DNA of 64,000 bases. Origin: Theropithecus gelada. Taxonomy: Eukaryota; Chordata; Mammalia; Primates; Cercopithecidae. Each line of letters begins with the position of its first letter. Position 1 is the first letter of the stretch. Location of the stretch: positions 64,038,503 through 64,102,502 of the forward strand of contig NC_037681.1 in NCBI RefSeq assembly GCF_003255815.1, written 5' to 3'. The position numbers and the translations under genes are program-made. The notes beneath the pieces are model-generated. The model worked only from the letters and a program-made list of their open reading frames with translations. It did no database searches and was not told where the DNA came from. This document shows positions 44,747-56,998 of this stretch, piece after piece.

Positions 44747-45062
44747 GGCTGGGTGCAGTGGCTCACGCCTATAATCCCAGCACTCTGGGAGGCTGAGGCA
44801 GGTGGATCACGAGGTCAGGAGTTCAAGACCAGCCTGACCAATATGGCGAAGCCCCGTCTCTACTAAAAATATAAAAATTAGCTGGGTGCGGTAGCAGGCA
44901 CTTGTAATCCTAGCTACTCAGGAGGCTGAGGCAGGAGAATCACTTGAACCAGGGCAGCAGAGGTTGCAGTGAGCCAAGATCGTGCCACTGCACTTCAGCC
45001 TGGGTGACAGAGTAAGACTCTGTCTCAAAAAAAAAAAAAAAAAAGAAAGAAAAAAGAAAAAA
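44747..45062 (+). repeat. Alu (AluS-like)
   Basis: Begins 'ggctgggtgcagtggctcac', with an A-rich tail. 'aagttcaa' is found on both sides. Confidence 0.93.
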
Positions 45063-45069
45063 AGTTCAA

Positions 45070-45085
45070 ATATTTATTTATTTAT

Positions 45086-45113
<28 letters not shown>
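45070..45113. repeat. (TTTA)n(GTTA)n microsatellite
   Basis: TTTA units switch to about seven GTTA units at the tail of the next Alu. Confidence 0.92.
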
Positions 45114-45115
<2 letters not shown>

Positions 45116-45116
<1 letters not shown>

Positions 45117-45396
45117 TGGAGACAGAGTCTCACTCTGTTGTCCAGGTGGCAGTGCAGTGGTGCAGTCTTGGCTCGCTGCAGCCTCAACCTCCCAGATTCA
45201 AGTGATCCTCCCGCCTCAGTCACCCAAGTCACTGGGACCACAGGTGTTGCCACCACACCTGGCTAATAGTTGTATCCTTTGCAGAGATGGGGTTTCATCA
45301 TCTTGCCTAAGCTGGTCTGGAACCACTGAGCTCAAGCAATCTTCCTGCCTCAGCCTCCCAAAGTGCTGGGATAAGTGTGAGCCACCGTGCCCAGCC
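45116..45396 (-). repeat. Alu (AluJ-like)
   Basis: 'tggagacagagtctcactct' to 'gccaccgtgcccagcc'. Two small deletions in the left arm. Confidence 0.9.
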
Positions 45397-46490
45397 GAAT
45401 TATTTTATAATATAAAATATTCCAAGGGTAGGGCTACCATATGAATCAGTTTAAGTATGATTTGTTTGGATAGTTGGCTCCTGGTGTCATGGAAAACGGA
45501 TGGGAAAAATGAAATTCATAGGAGAGAGTGATCTGCAATCTGCCATGGAAAATGTTAGATGTTTTGTGGGATAAAGTAAACCAAAATTCTGGAATAAAAG
45601 TATTGCCCATCAATAACTTAAAGGAAGCTACATGGCAATGGCTTCAAATGCCAATAGTATCTCTGAGAAAAATGTATTTTTAGTATATTTCCAATATACT
45701 GATGTCTATCATACATCTTTGATGTTTTTCAAACCGTTTAAAATATGTACATTCTTGTTAGAGAAATTTGAACATAACCTACCTCCTTTGAAATTATGAC
45801 TGTATGTTTTTCGAGTAAGGCTTCAGTAGATACAGAGATCCTACTTCAAGGAAGGGTTTGTTGCCCTGGCTGCTGGGAATGTGGTAATCAGACAGCTTCC
45901 AGCTTTCACTCCCATTAAGGTTTCCCTAAACTGTTGTCACACCCAAGCACGTGCCCTTCCTAGGAGGCCTACATTCACGTGCTGATGTACTAATGGCATC
46001 CTGGGCATGAAGGCCTGGCTATTTTAGGTCACTATGGGACAATTCTGAATGAGATCGTATGTGCCTAGGACTCCTCAGGACATTGGCTGAGGCTTTGAGG
46101 AGTCTACGTTACAGTTTTCTTAAAATCCTACATCCTCTCCTTCCCTTCACAGGAGGTAGTCACTAAGTATCTTACATGCCAAGCCAATCTCAGCTTCTGC
46201 TTCCACAGAACTAGTAGGAGACAAATATCAACATGTTTATGGAATGAAGTTCATCTGTGGTTCTTTACCTTCTTTACTAATCAGGCAAGAACTAGAATAT
46301 GGATAGACATAATAGATATCACCTGTATCTATAGCTACACCCATCTTGGTTTATATCTATAATATAAACATATATTTATATCAGTAACATAGATATAAAT
46401 TGAGATGTTGACTCTGCAGACATATGGCACTGTTCTGTTCTTGATGCAGAAAAGTCCTGGGATTTCTCCAGTCTTGTCCAAGTGAAGCAG
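45397..46490. other. Unclassified intergenic sequence
   Basis: No gene found. A short TATA/TATAAA-rich tract occurs near 46350-46400. Confidence 0.4.
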
Positions 46491-46494
46491 AAGC

Positions 46495-46725
46495 AGAATT
46501 AATAATCCACTCATTCATTAAACAAATATTTAGTGAGCATCTATGCCAGCCCCTTTGGGTTCCTGGTGTCTAAAGATACAAAATACGTAAGACATATTTT
46601 CTGTTCTCTAAGGAATTTCATGTAATGTTGAAGAAAAACATTGATAAGGTATATAATGGAGGAAAACACTATAGTAAAGGGATGAGAAGGAAGTGATTAT
46701 TTTGGCTTATGTGAGACAAGAAGAT
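46495..46725 (-). mobile_element. L2 3' end, antisense
   Basis: 'cactcattcattaaacaaat' then 'gtgagcatctatgccagccc', a reversed L2 end. Confidence 0.55.
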
Positions 46726-46730
46726 CCAAG

Positions 46731-46880
46731 TAGGGCACAGTGGCACACACCTGTAATCCACCTACTGAGGAGGCTGAGGCAGGATAATCCCTTCAGCCCA
46801 GGGGTTCAAGGCTGTGGTGAGCTATGATTGCACCACTGCACTTGAGCCTGGATGACAGGGTGAGATCATATCTATAAAAA
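46731..46880 (+). repeat. Free right Alu monomer (FRAM-like)
   Basis: 'gcacagtggcacacacctgt' goes directly to 'cctactgaggaggctgaggc' and 'agctatgattgcaccactgc', with no left arm. Confidence 0.65.
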
Positions 46881-46894
46881 GAGGGAGAGAAAGA

Positions 46895-47047
46895 GTTTGG
46901 GCATGGTGGCTCATGCCTATAATCCCAGCACTTTGGGAGGTTGAGGTGAGAGGATCGCTTGAGGCCAGGAGTTCAAGACAACCTGGCCAACATAGCAAGA
47001 CCCCATTTCTGTAAAAATATTTTTTTAAAAGAAAGAGAAAAAAAAAA
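46895..47047 (+). repeat. Free left Alu monomer (FLAM-like) or truncated Alu
   Basis: 'gtttgggcatggtggctcat' through 'catagcaagaccccatttct', then an A/T-rich tail. The right arm is absent. Confidence 0.65.
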
Positions 47048-47260
47048 GCCACATAGTAAGGGATTTTTCAGGATGTAGAGGTGATGAAGTGGTAAACAGG
47101 GTGGCAGTCCATCCATTCCCAGCAGAGGGAACAGCATATGCAAAGACTCAATACAGGAAACAAATCTCCACCTTGGAGAGTGGGGAGGGGTAAACTTTTA
47201 GGTCTAGCAACATCCCCTCACTGCTCGGCCTTTCTGCAGATTGTTCTCTTTGCATGAAAC

Positions 47261-47391
47261 TTTTTTTTTTTTTTTTTTTTTAGGCAGGGTCTCACTCGTT
47301 GCCCAGGCTGGTCTGGAATTTCTGTCCTCAAGTGGTCCACCCACCTTGGCCTCCCAAAGTGCTGGGATTACAAGTTGAGCCACCATGCCTG
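47261..47391 (-). repeat. FLAM-like Alu monomer with 9-bp target duplication
   Basis: T-tract, 'ggcagggtctcactcgttgc', then left-arm text to 'ccaccatgcctg'. gcatgaaac flanks it on both sides (47252-47260, 47392-47400), so it inserted as a monomer. Confidence 0.8.
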
Positions 47392-47409
47392 GCATGAAAC
47401 ACTTTTGAC

Positions 47410-47725
47410 TCTCTCCTAATTTTTCACCTGGATTAAATCCTTGTCTTTCATGCCTTTGCTAGGACATTGCTTCTTCCAGGAATTACCCTGAATTACCCTG
47501 AATTACCCTCAAGACCGAGCTAGGTGAGTCTGCTATACAGTCCCACAGTATCTGTCACAGCATTATCACGCCATGCTTTAAATTGCCTGTTTACTTGTCA
47601 GTGTTTCCCTCTGGCTAAACCATAACTTCCTTGAAAGCAGGCATTAGTCACTGTTGATCAGCAGATGTCAACACAAGTGATTGAAAAATAAAAGGTAGTG
47701 TTTGTTGAATGGATAAATGAATGCT
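47410..47725 (+). mobile_element. L2 3' fragment with a 10-bp triplication
   Basis: 'catgcctttgctaggacatt', 'taaccataacttccttgaaa'-type phrases and 'aaataaaaggtagtgtttgt' follow L2. The unit aattaccctg is repeated three times at 47481-47510. Confidence 0.55.
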
Positions 47726-47744
47726 GCCAAGAGCAGTGGAGTTA

Positions 47745-48030
47745 GGAAAGTACATTTTATTTATTTAATGAACATTTATTCCGTACTATTATGTGGTGGA
47801 CCTTTCTAAGTACTGCGGGTAACAGGAATGAACAGAACAAAAAGCTTCATGGAGCTTACACGCTAGTGAGGAGAGACAGAGGATAGGCAAATTGCTGTAA
47901 AGTACAAAGCAGTGTGGGAGAGAAGAAGATTATTATTTCATGTAGGGTGGTCAGGGAAGATGTCATTCATAAGGTCATATCTGAACAAAGACCTAGAGGA
48001 ATTGAGAGAATGAGATATAAATATTTGGCA
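47745..48030 (-). mobile_element. L2, antisense
   Basis: 'atgaacatttattccgtact', 'catggagcttacacgctagt' and 'gggtggtcagggaagatgtc' match the reversed L2 end. Confidence 0.6.
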
Positions 48031-48379
48031 TATAGGGGATACATTGGAAACATCAGCAATACTTCTTAAAATTGCCCCACCAATTGTGGTTCCATATTGT
48101 GGCTAATTTCTCTCTGCTATTGTAGGTAATATCATGAGGATTTTGTTAAACTCTGACTTTTATTTTGGCTATCTCTTTAGATACTACCAAAACATTTCAA
48201 GTTTCTTTAATTCCCTATCCATTTTATAAAGATTCCTGTAATGGTTAGGAAATTCTTTTGTTTCTAAAGCATTTTGAAGTCATGGACTAACCCAAATAAT
48301 GCCTACAATCAGTACAAATATTTTATCTGTCTGTAGTTGGCAGGTCTGGGCAAGAGCAATAAATGGCCATCTGGACTGA

Positions 48380-48701
48380 TTTTTTTTTTTTTTTTTTTTT
48401 AATGAAGTCTCACTCTGTCTCCCAGGCTGGAGTGCAGCAGTGGGATCTCGGCTCACTGCAACCTCCGCCTCTGGAGTTCAAGCGATTCTCCTGCCTCAGC
48501 CTCCCAAGTAGCTGGGATTACAGGCGCACACCACCACGCTGGGCTAATTTTTGTATTTTTAGTAGAGACGGGCTTTCACCATGTTGGGCAGGGTTTCATC
48601 ATGTTGGGCAGGCTGGTCTGGACCTCCTGACCTCAGGTGATCCACCCTCCTGGGCCTCCCAAAGTACTGGGATTACAGGCTTGAGCCACAGCACCCAACC
48701 C
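48380..48701 (-). repeat. Alu with an internal 20-bp tandem duplication
   Basis: T-tract then 'gaagtctcactctgtctccc'. The units 48571-48590 and 48591-48610 differ at two of 20 bases. Confidence 0.92.
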
Positions 48702-48975
48702 ACGTGGACTAATTTAGTTTCTGTGAGAAGCTTTTATTTCAAGGGCAAATTTAAGCTTGTGATGGCCTAGGCTCCCTGGCAAGTCTTGGTTTTTCTTTTT
48801 AAGTAGGAACAATCACAAAATTAAATCAGGGATGCCCAAGGGAGTCTCTAGTAGGTCCATAAAGGAATGGAGAGTTCCCTTATAGGGGTTAAGTAATCAC
48901 AGAATTCTTTTTTCAGGTGAAGGAAGGGAAGGTGGTTGGTTAGTGCTGCAGTAATATGGGAAAGGCAAACAATAA

Positions 48976-49282
48976 CATTTTATTTATTTATTTTTATTTA
49001 TTTTTTTGAGATAGGGTCTCACTCTGTTGCCCAGGTTGGAGTGCAGTGGTGCGATCATTGCTCACTGCGGCCTCAACCTCCTGGGCTCAAGCGATCCTCC
49101 CTCTTCAGCCTCCCGAGTAGCTGGGACTGCAGACATATGACACCACACCTAGCAAATTTTTTGTAGAGACAGGGTCTTGCTATGTTGTCCAGACTGAACT
49201 TGAATTTCTGGGCTCAAGCAATCTGCCCACCTCAGACTCCCAAAGTGCCCACATTACAGGGAGGAGCCACTGTACCTGGCCA
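48976..49282 (-). repeat. Alu (AluJ-like)
   Basis: (TTTA)n tail, 'gagatagggtctcactctgt' to 'gccactgtacctggcc'. Confidence 0.9.
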
Positions 49283-49389
49283 ATGATATTTTATAAAGCT
49301 TAGCTGACTAGCTGAAAAGTGATAGAAGAGCCTATATGGTGTGGGAACCATTAAGTTTAGAGACGTTAAAACAAAACAATTGAAGGTTT

Positions 49390-49684
49390 TGGTTTTTTTT
49401 TTGAGACAGAGTCTTGCTCTGTCACCTAGGCTTCAGTGCAGTGCTGCGATCTAGGTTCCCTGCAAGGTCCGCCTCCCGAGTTCACGCCATTCTCCTGCCT
49501 CAGCCTCCCCAGCAGCTGGGACTAGAGGCGCCAGCCACCACGCCCGGCTAATTTTTTTGTGTTTTTAGTAGAGACAGGGGTTTCACCGTGTTAGCCAGGA
49601 TGGTCTCATCTCCTGACCTCGTGATCCGCCCTCCTCGGCTTCCCAAAGTGCTGGGAATACAGGCGTGAGCCACCGCTCCTGGCC
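49390..49684 (-). repeat. Alu (AluY-like)
   Basis: 'gagacagagtcttgctctgt' to 'gccaccgctcctggcc', with 'gttcacgccattctcctgcc'. Confidence 0.92.
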
Positions 49685-49987
49685 AATAATTGAAGTTTTT
49701 ACACATTTTATTGTTGCTGCCACACAGACAAGATGGCTATGTCTTACTTATTCAATGAAATTCTGAAATTCAAGCAATAGGCCTCTAAAGATTACCATCT
49801 ATTTGAATTATTACCACTAACAGTTATTCAGACTTCTTATGAACAAAGAGAGAAACACAGATTGTGAATCTAGAATCCTGAAAAAAGTATCTTAGTAGAC
49901 AGTTAATATTACCAGTTTATACACAAGCATGCCTTTTTAAAATATAAACTTGAGAGCAAACAGTCATAGAGAGATTAGAGAGACTAT

Positions 49988-50286
49988 TTTTTTTTTTTTT
50001 CTTGAGACAGAGTCTTGCTTTGTCACCTGGGCTGGAGTGCAGTGGCACGATCTGAGCTCACTGCAACCTCTGCCTCCTGGGTTCAAGCAGATTCTCTTGC
50101 CTCAGCCTTCTGAGTAGCTGGGATTACAGATGTGTGCCACCACACCAAGCTGATTTTTGTATTTTTAGTAGACATGGGTTTTCACCATGTTGTCTAGGCT
50201 GGTCTCAAACTCCTGACCTTAGGTGATCTACCCACCTCGGCCTCCCAAAGTGTAGGGATTACAGGTGTGAGCCACCGCGCCTGGCT
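49988..50286 (-). repeat. Alu (AluS-like)
   Basis: T-tract at 49988 to 'gccaccgcgcctggctg'. Confidence 0.93.
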
Positions 50287-50289
50287 GGA

Positions 50290-52360
50290 AAGACTATTTC
50301 TTTAAGACTAGTCAAGTGCAAGAGTGAGAAGTGGGGAAAGTAAAACAAGGAGTTTCATCTGTAACTGTGAATAATCAATTGAGATAACTCATTATCTTAA
50401 GACAGGCCACAATATATTGGTATTAACATACGTATGTAAATATAATTCGCCTAAGAAGATAAGGTCTTTTTTTAGTGTCAGGTGTTTTTTTTGGTGTCAG
50501 GTGTTTGGTGAACAAAAGACTACTCATGCAAATATTGAATTAAAATTTGAAGAGTTTTAAACAAACCTAATTTATTTATATTTTCCCTTCTTTTATAGTG
50601 TGATGGAGCAGTCCTTTGTGTTATTTAATGGTCACTTTAAGAAACTGAACTATACTTTAGGTATAAAAAACGTCATAACAGTTTTTTCTTCTGAATTTGA
50701 AGCTTAATTTAGGAAAGGCAACATCAGGAATGGTTAAAGAAGACAAGGGATAAGTTGCAAATATCTAAAGATGAAACTGACACAAAACTGTAAAAACACG
50801 GGGGAATAAACAACAGTTATTAAGAACTTTTTTTTTCGAAAGTAAGGACTCCATCCAAATTCTAATTTTACTCTCCTTTGGCATATTATTTACATTACGA
50901 TTTGCAGTTAAGAATGTATTGATATACCTTCATAGGTATGCATTTCATCATCTATATAAAGATATATAAATATACAAAGATATTAATTTAAAGGTTTTAT
51001 AATTTTAAAATATAATTAACATCAGTATAGTAAATAAAACATTGTATATATCATACTAAGTTTACCATCTGACAATACTATAACTTTCCTAACAAACAGA
51101 AAATCATACCCATTGTCCTGTATATATTTGTATCATAAAACGTTACAGTATTGTATTTAGTATAATAAAATATTTATATTAAGTGTTAAATTTAACAGAA
51201 GTAACCAACTTTTCTTTTCTCCAGACACGAAAGAAAATTAGAGAATTGAAAGCCAAAATTTACTTAGTTATTTTCTTCTCTTTGACACTTATTTAATATT
51301 ATTCTAAAAAGTTTGAGGAGGCGGAAATAACTAACTAAAAATATAGATATAGATAATGTTATTCAAATATATTTTCATATTTTGTTAATCAATTGTCAAT
51401 TTAAGCAATAAATATAACTTAAAATTGTATTTAGTGACCAACGTTTCATATTTGTTTCTCTTTTGTAAACTGTCTGCTTATAAATGCACATAAACGTATT
51501 TAAGTATTAATTGTTTGTCTAAGGTTTTAAAGTTGGTTAAAGATCTGGAGATTATAATTTAGCTAACACACAAGTTCTTATGATTTCGAACATTGAAGAA
51601 TTTTATAAAATTAAATCCTTTGACCAGACATTCATTATCATTCCCTTTGGTTGAATACAGTTTTACACATATACCTTTTTACTTGAAGCAAGTAGTAATT
51701 GATTTAATTTATAAAACCAGTATAGGAAATTTAAGAAGTTTGTATTATAAGAAATTTGATTCTGGTCTTGAACAAACCAAACTATTATGCAGACACTATT
51801 TTAATATGGTAAATTAATTTTTACAGACTCTCAATCATGACAAAATATCTTCTTTTATTTTAGAATTAAAACCTTTTCTTTTTATCTCCTTGCTGTTATG
51901 TAGGCTATTATGTAAATATACCTTTATTAGGGTCAAAAATAAGAAACACAATTTAATAACTTTTTATTTCTTTTAGATAGTATTGACTGCTTATCTAGAC
52001 TATAATCCTAGAGTAAGTACATAACTGAATGCTTTTTAACAATTAATTAATCTTTAAAGTATCCCAAGAGAAGAGAAATAAGAGGAAAAAGAATAGGAAA
52101 AAAAGTAAGGAAGCCAGCTTCACACAAATGTGAAATTATTTTTTGTAAAAAGCTAATTATGCTCCCTCTGTAAGAAAAGGGAAGGAAGTTTTGATGTAGA
52201 AAAATAAATTCCACATATATACACACAAAAGAGAATGACATACAGTTGGTTTTGACATAACTTGAGTCCTTGATAATTTTATGGAGACATACAATTAAAA
52301 TGTCAGGTCTTATTAATTCCCAAAGTACAAAAACCAATAAGGGGATGTTTCCTGGGTTAA
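50290..52360. other. Long AT-rich intergenic stretch without recognised repeats
   Basis: Two kilobases with low GC and many short A/T runs. A small tandem, 'agtgtcaggtgttttttttg' then 'gtgtcaggtgtttggtg', lies at about 50475-50508. No exon-like ORF stands out. Confidence 0.5.
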
Positions 52361-52379
52361 GCAAAATCTTCTTTCTTTT

Positions 52380-52660
52380 TTTTTTTTTTTTTTTGAGACG
52401 GAGTCTCACGCTGTCGCCCAGGCTGTAGTGCAGTGGCGCGATCTCGGCTCACTGCAAGCTCCGTCTCCCGGGTTCACACCATTCTCCTGCCTCAGCCTCC
52501 TGAGTAGCTGGTACTACAGGCGCCCGCCACCGCGCCCAGCTAATTTTTTGTATTTTTAGTAGAGACGGGGTTTCACCGTAGTCTCGATCTCCTGACCTTG
52601 TGATCCGCCCGCCTCGGCCTCCCAAAGTGCTGGGATTACAGGCGTGAGCCACCGCGCCCG
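52380..52660 (-). repeat. Young AluY with ~19-bp target duplication
   Basis: gcaaaatcttctttctttt at 52361-52379 and 52661-52679. A short deletion in the left arm removes the usual 'ttagccaggatgg' before 'tctcgatctcctgacc'. Confidence 0.95.
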
Positions 52661-52679
52661 GCAAAATCTTCTTTCTTTT

Positions 52680-53700
52680 AGACAAACAAGACATCGCCTT
52701 CTAAGGGTTTCTTCATTCTTTTGTCTTGAGATACTACTCAAATGAACAACCTTGTTCGTGTCATAATTTCCCCAAATTTGGTTATTGCAATTCCAAACTT
52801 TCCCTGATAAAATTGTGCCAGTTAGAAAAGTAAGTGTACAAGTTATCCTATGAGGGGAAAAACATGAAGGAGGCAGCTGTTAGCTTGGAAGAGGTACGGT
52901 GTTATATTGAGAAAGTGCCTGAGAGCTGAGTGCTCTATAAGGATGGTAAGTGACTAACTTTGTGTCTCTGGAGCTTGGCCAGAGGCCAATTGCTGCTAAT
53001 CCACAGCTGGACAAAATCTCCCGATTTAGTGCAGATGAAATTAAACAGAGAAGTTCTCAGGAAAAGAAAGACAAAGCCTGAGGTTTGTAAAGGTGACCCA
53101 AGGAAAAGTTTATTGAAACTTTTCAAATTAGTCTGTGGAGACTTTCGAACACAGCCTTTGAGGCTGACTCAAAGATGAACTTCTTAGACTTGTGGCATCC
53201 TCTCCCTGCAGAATTTTCTTTTCGCAGATAACATGCAAAATGCTAGTCAACTAGCAGCAGGTATTGTTAGAGGGATAGAAAATAATTTTGCCAAGGAACA
53301 ACACAAATCTGCTTAGATTTGTTTCTTTAAACCCCAGGGGATGTTATTCCTATGAAAATAAATCCAACACTGGGCTTCAATGAAGGGTTTCAGTGAAATA
53401 TTAGAGTCCAATTTAACATGTGCAAGTAAAACACAAAGGGTCTTAGATGTGCACATGACTGAGTTGAGGGTCCTGCTCCAAAGTGGTGAAGGCTTCAGCT
53501 GAATCTCATTGGAACTTCTATTTGTGTCTGTTTCCTCCAGACAAAACCACCAGACTTGTAGTTGAACTTATACATACATTGAAAGTTAACTTTAACCAGA
53601 TATTGGGGGGATAAAGGGGACTTCAAGGAAGAAGTGAAGTTTTGCTCTGGATCATATGCTGTTAAAAAGTGAAGATAATAGATAATTCTATGATTGGGCA
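52680..53700. other. Unclassified intergenic sequence
   Basis: Minus-strand ORF 52935-53126 and plus-strand ORF 52960-53178 overlap and lack any family signature. I see no repeat with confidence. Confidence 0.4.
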
Positions 53701-53714
53701 TTGTAATGACTCTT

Positions 53715-54010
53715 TTTTTTTTTTTTTTTTTGGAGGCAGAGTCTCACTCTGTTGTCCAGGCTGGAGTGCAGCATAGTCGCAGCTCACTGCAACCTCCACC
53801 TCCCAGGTTCAAGCGATTCTCCTGCTTCAGCCTCCTGAGTAGCTGGGATTATAGGCACCCACCACCACACCCGGCTAATTTTTTGTATTTTTAGTAGAGA
53901 CAGCCTTCACCATGTTGGTCAGGCTGGTCTCTAACTTCTGACCTCGTGATCTGCCCACCTTGGCTTCCCAAAAGTGTTGCTATTACAGGTGTGAGCCACC
54001 ACACCCAGCC
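53715..54010 (-). repeat. Alu with a 13-bp target duplication
   Basis: tgtaatgactctt (53702-53714) and tgtaatggctctt (54011-54023) flank it, one base different. Confidence 0.94.
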
Positions 54011-54023
54011 TGTAATGGCTCTT

Positions 54024-54470
54024 ATCTGAAAGGAGGCAAGACTACAGTGAGGCTAAAACTATCATTGATAAAGAGGCAGTGGTCACTCGTATTAGCCAGG
54101 ATAGGGGTATACTTTTGGGACGCTTGCATTGTGAAACTTGCTTTTGTCTATGCTTAGTCAAAATTGTGCAGTAGTGAGGTGTTTTGTTTTGTTTTTAATC
54201 TCATCATGGTAATAGCATGACCCTGTCTGATACTGATAGTCTGTGAAATTGTTAATGTCCAATAGAACACTGTGGCCTAGCTGTGACACCAAGTGCTAGC
54301 TCCTTACAACCCTGAGAATGAGCTGTAGTGCCAGGCTAGTTCTCAGATTTTAAGGGCTGCTTTTCTCTCTTTCAAATGGGAACAATCAACCATGTCAAAT
54401 GCTTCTGTTCCATCAACTAAGGTTAGAACTGAGAATTGACCATTGGATTTTAATGGTGTGAAGTTCATAT
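54024..54470. other. Unclassified intergenic sequence
   Basis: No recognised feature. Confidence 0.4.
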
Positions 54471-54480
54471 AGGATTCTTT

Positions 54481-54784
54481 TGGCGTGCTGTGGCTCAAGC
54501 CTGTAATCCCAGCACTTTGGGAGGCCGAGACGGGTGGATCACAAGGTCAGGAGATCGAGACAGTCCTGGCTAACACGGTGAAACCCCGTCTCCACTAAAA
54601 AATACGAAAAACTAGCCGGGCGAGGTGGCGGGCGCCTGTAGTCCCAGCTATTCGGGAGGCTGAGGCAGGAGAATGGCATAAACCCGGGAGGCGGAGCTTG
54701 TAGTGAGCTGAGATCCGGCCACTGCACTCCAGCCTGGGCGACAGAGCGAGACTCCGTCTCAAAAAAAAAAAAAAAAAAAAAAAA
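54481..54784 (+). repeat. AluYR (Old World monkey subfamily)
   Basis: 'actagccgggcgaggtggcg', 'gcataaacccgggaggcgga' and 'gctgagatccggccactgca' are AluYR features. 'gattcttt' occurs on both sides, and the long A-tail is clean. Confidence 0.9.
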
Positions 54785-54792
54785 AGATTCTT

Positions 54793-55250
54793 TCCTCCTA
54801 GAGTGTTAAATCCAGTTAGACTTAGAACCCAAAATGAAGGACATTCGCATAAAGGCAGTTCAGAGGTGAGTATCTCTCAGTGAGAAGAGCCCCAGTTGTC
54901 CAGGGAGTAATTAATTAATTACCCTTCATTAATTAGTGTGCACTTACTGACTTTCCTTCCATCCCTTCTTCACTTCCCCACTCCCTCCTGTAACCATTTC
55001 TCAGATAGACTGCTTACACCCAAATCCTTGTCTCTGAGAATCTCTGGTGGGAACCTGAACTAAAAGAGATTGTTCTCAGACTGGTTATTTATCAAAGAAA
55101 GTAGTTTCAACCACATTACACTTATAATTTTGGAAAGCCTGAGAATTTTATTTTAAAATTGTTGTTTCTATAAAATGTTTTATTCATATAAATTACAGGA
55201 TAAAATGTCCTATGGACTTAATACCAACATCCAAGAAGATAGAAAATAGA
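54793..55250. other. Unclassified intergenic sequence
   Basis: No recognised repeat or gene. A short (TTAA)-rich palindromic run lies near 54908-54935. Confidence 0.4.
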
Positions 55251-55266
55251 ATTAATAGAAAAGGGT

Positions 55267-55562
55267 GGCCGGGCACGGTGGCTCATGCCTGTGATCCCAG
55301 CACTTTGGGAGGCCAAGGCGGGTGGATCACGAGGTCAGGAGATTGAGACCATCCTGGCTAACTTGGTGAAACCCCGTCTCAACTGAAAAATAAAAAAAAT
55401 TAGCCAGGCGTGGTGGCGGGCGCCTGTAGTCCCAGCTACTCAGGAGGCTGAGGCAAGAGAATGGCATGAACCCGGGAGGCGGAGCTTACAGTGAGCTGAG
55501 ATTCGGCCACTGCACTCCAGCCTGGGTGACAGATCGAGACTCTGTCCCCCCCCCCAAAAAAA
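55267..55562 (+). repeat. AluY/AluYR-like
   Basis: Contains 'gctgagattcggccactgca', one step from the AluYR signature. aatagaaaaggg lies on both sides (55254-55265, 55565-55576). Confidence 0.92.
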
Positions 55563-56297
55563 GGAATAGAAAAGGGAAGAGAGTATTAAATCAGAGGCTT
55601 AGGTTCTAGTCTGGGGTGTGTTTTCAGTTGATGCTATGGCCTTGGGTATAAGTATTTATCTGTAAAAGGAACCTAAAATACTTGCCTTACTCACATCACC
55701 GACCAATTGTGAGAATTTAAGAACATCATATTTCTGAAAATTTTTGAAAGTTGTAAGGCTCATATAGACATTATTGTTTTCTGAAATTAATTTTATGTAT
55801 TAAAAGCCATCAGACTCTTTGCAATTTCAAAGCTTACTACAAAGTTAGTTATCAAGACAATGTGGTACTGACTTAAAGATAGAAGATAGACATAAATATC
55901 CACGGAATAGAATTGAGAGTGCAGAAATAAAACCTCATATTGACAGTTAGTTGATCTTCAACAGGATATTAAGAACTTTTAATGGAGAAAAAATAGTCTT
56001 TTCAACAAATGATGCTGGAACAACTGGATATCCATATACAAAGGAATGAATTTGAACCTTTATCTCATTCCATATATAAAAAATAATGGGGAAAAGGAAT
56101 CAAATACCTAAATGTAAGAGTAATAGCTCTAAAACTATTAGAAGAAAATAGGCATAAGTCTTCATGACCTTGCATTAGGCAACTGTTTCTTAGATATGAC
56201 AACCTAGAGCACAAATGACAAAAGAAAAAGCTGATAAATGGGACTTTGTCAAAATTTTAAAATATTGTCCTTCAAAGGACACCATCAAGAAAGTAAA

Positions 56298-56556
56298 GGC
56301 CGGGCACAGCGGCTCACACCTGTAATCCCAGCGCTTTGAGCCATTGAGGTGAGTAGATTACCTGAGCCCAGGTGTTTGAGACCAACCTATGCAATATGAC
56401 AAAATCCTGTCTCTACCAAAAATAAAAAAATTAGCCAGGCAGATCACTTGAGCTCAGAAGGCAACAGGTCAAGGCTGTAGTGAGGCAGAATTGTGCCACT
56501 GCACTCTAGCCTGGGCAACAGAGCAAGACTCTGTCAAAAAAAAAAAAAAAAAAGAA
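56298..56556 (+). repeat. Alu inside L1, internally deleted
   Basis: Begins 'ggccgggcacagcggctcac'. 'gccaggcagatcacttgagc' shows a deletion joining the two arms. Near copies of 'aagaaagtaaa' flank it. Confidence 0.9.
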
Positions 56557-56687
56557 AAATAAAGAAGGTAAAAAGGCAACCCACAGAACGGGAGAAAATA
56601 TTTGCAAATCCTGTATCTGATAAGGGAATTGTATCTAGGATACATAAAGAGCTCTTACAACTCGATAATAAAAAACAGATAACTCCA

Positions 56688-56998
56688 GCCGGGTACAGCG
56701 GCTCACGCCTGTAATCCCAACACTTTGGGAGGCCAAGGTGGGCAGATCACTTGAGGTCAGGAGTTCAAGACCAGCCTGGCCAAAATAGTGAAACCGTGTT
56801 GCTACTGAAAACACAAAAATTAGCTGGGCATGGTGGCAGGTGCCTGTAATCCCAGCTACTTGGGAGGCTGAGGCAGGGGGATCACTTGAACCCAGGAGGC
56901 AGAGGTTGCAGTGAGCTGAGATCACACCACTGCACTCCAGCCTGGGGGACAAGAGTGAAACTCCATCTCAGAAAAACAAAACAAAACAAAACAAAACC
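56688..56998 (+). repeat. Alu (AluS-like) inside L1
   Basis: Begins 'gccgggtacagcggctcacg', with a (CAAAA)n tail. Confidence 0.93.
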
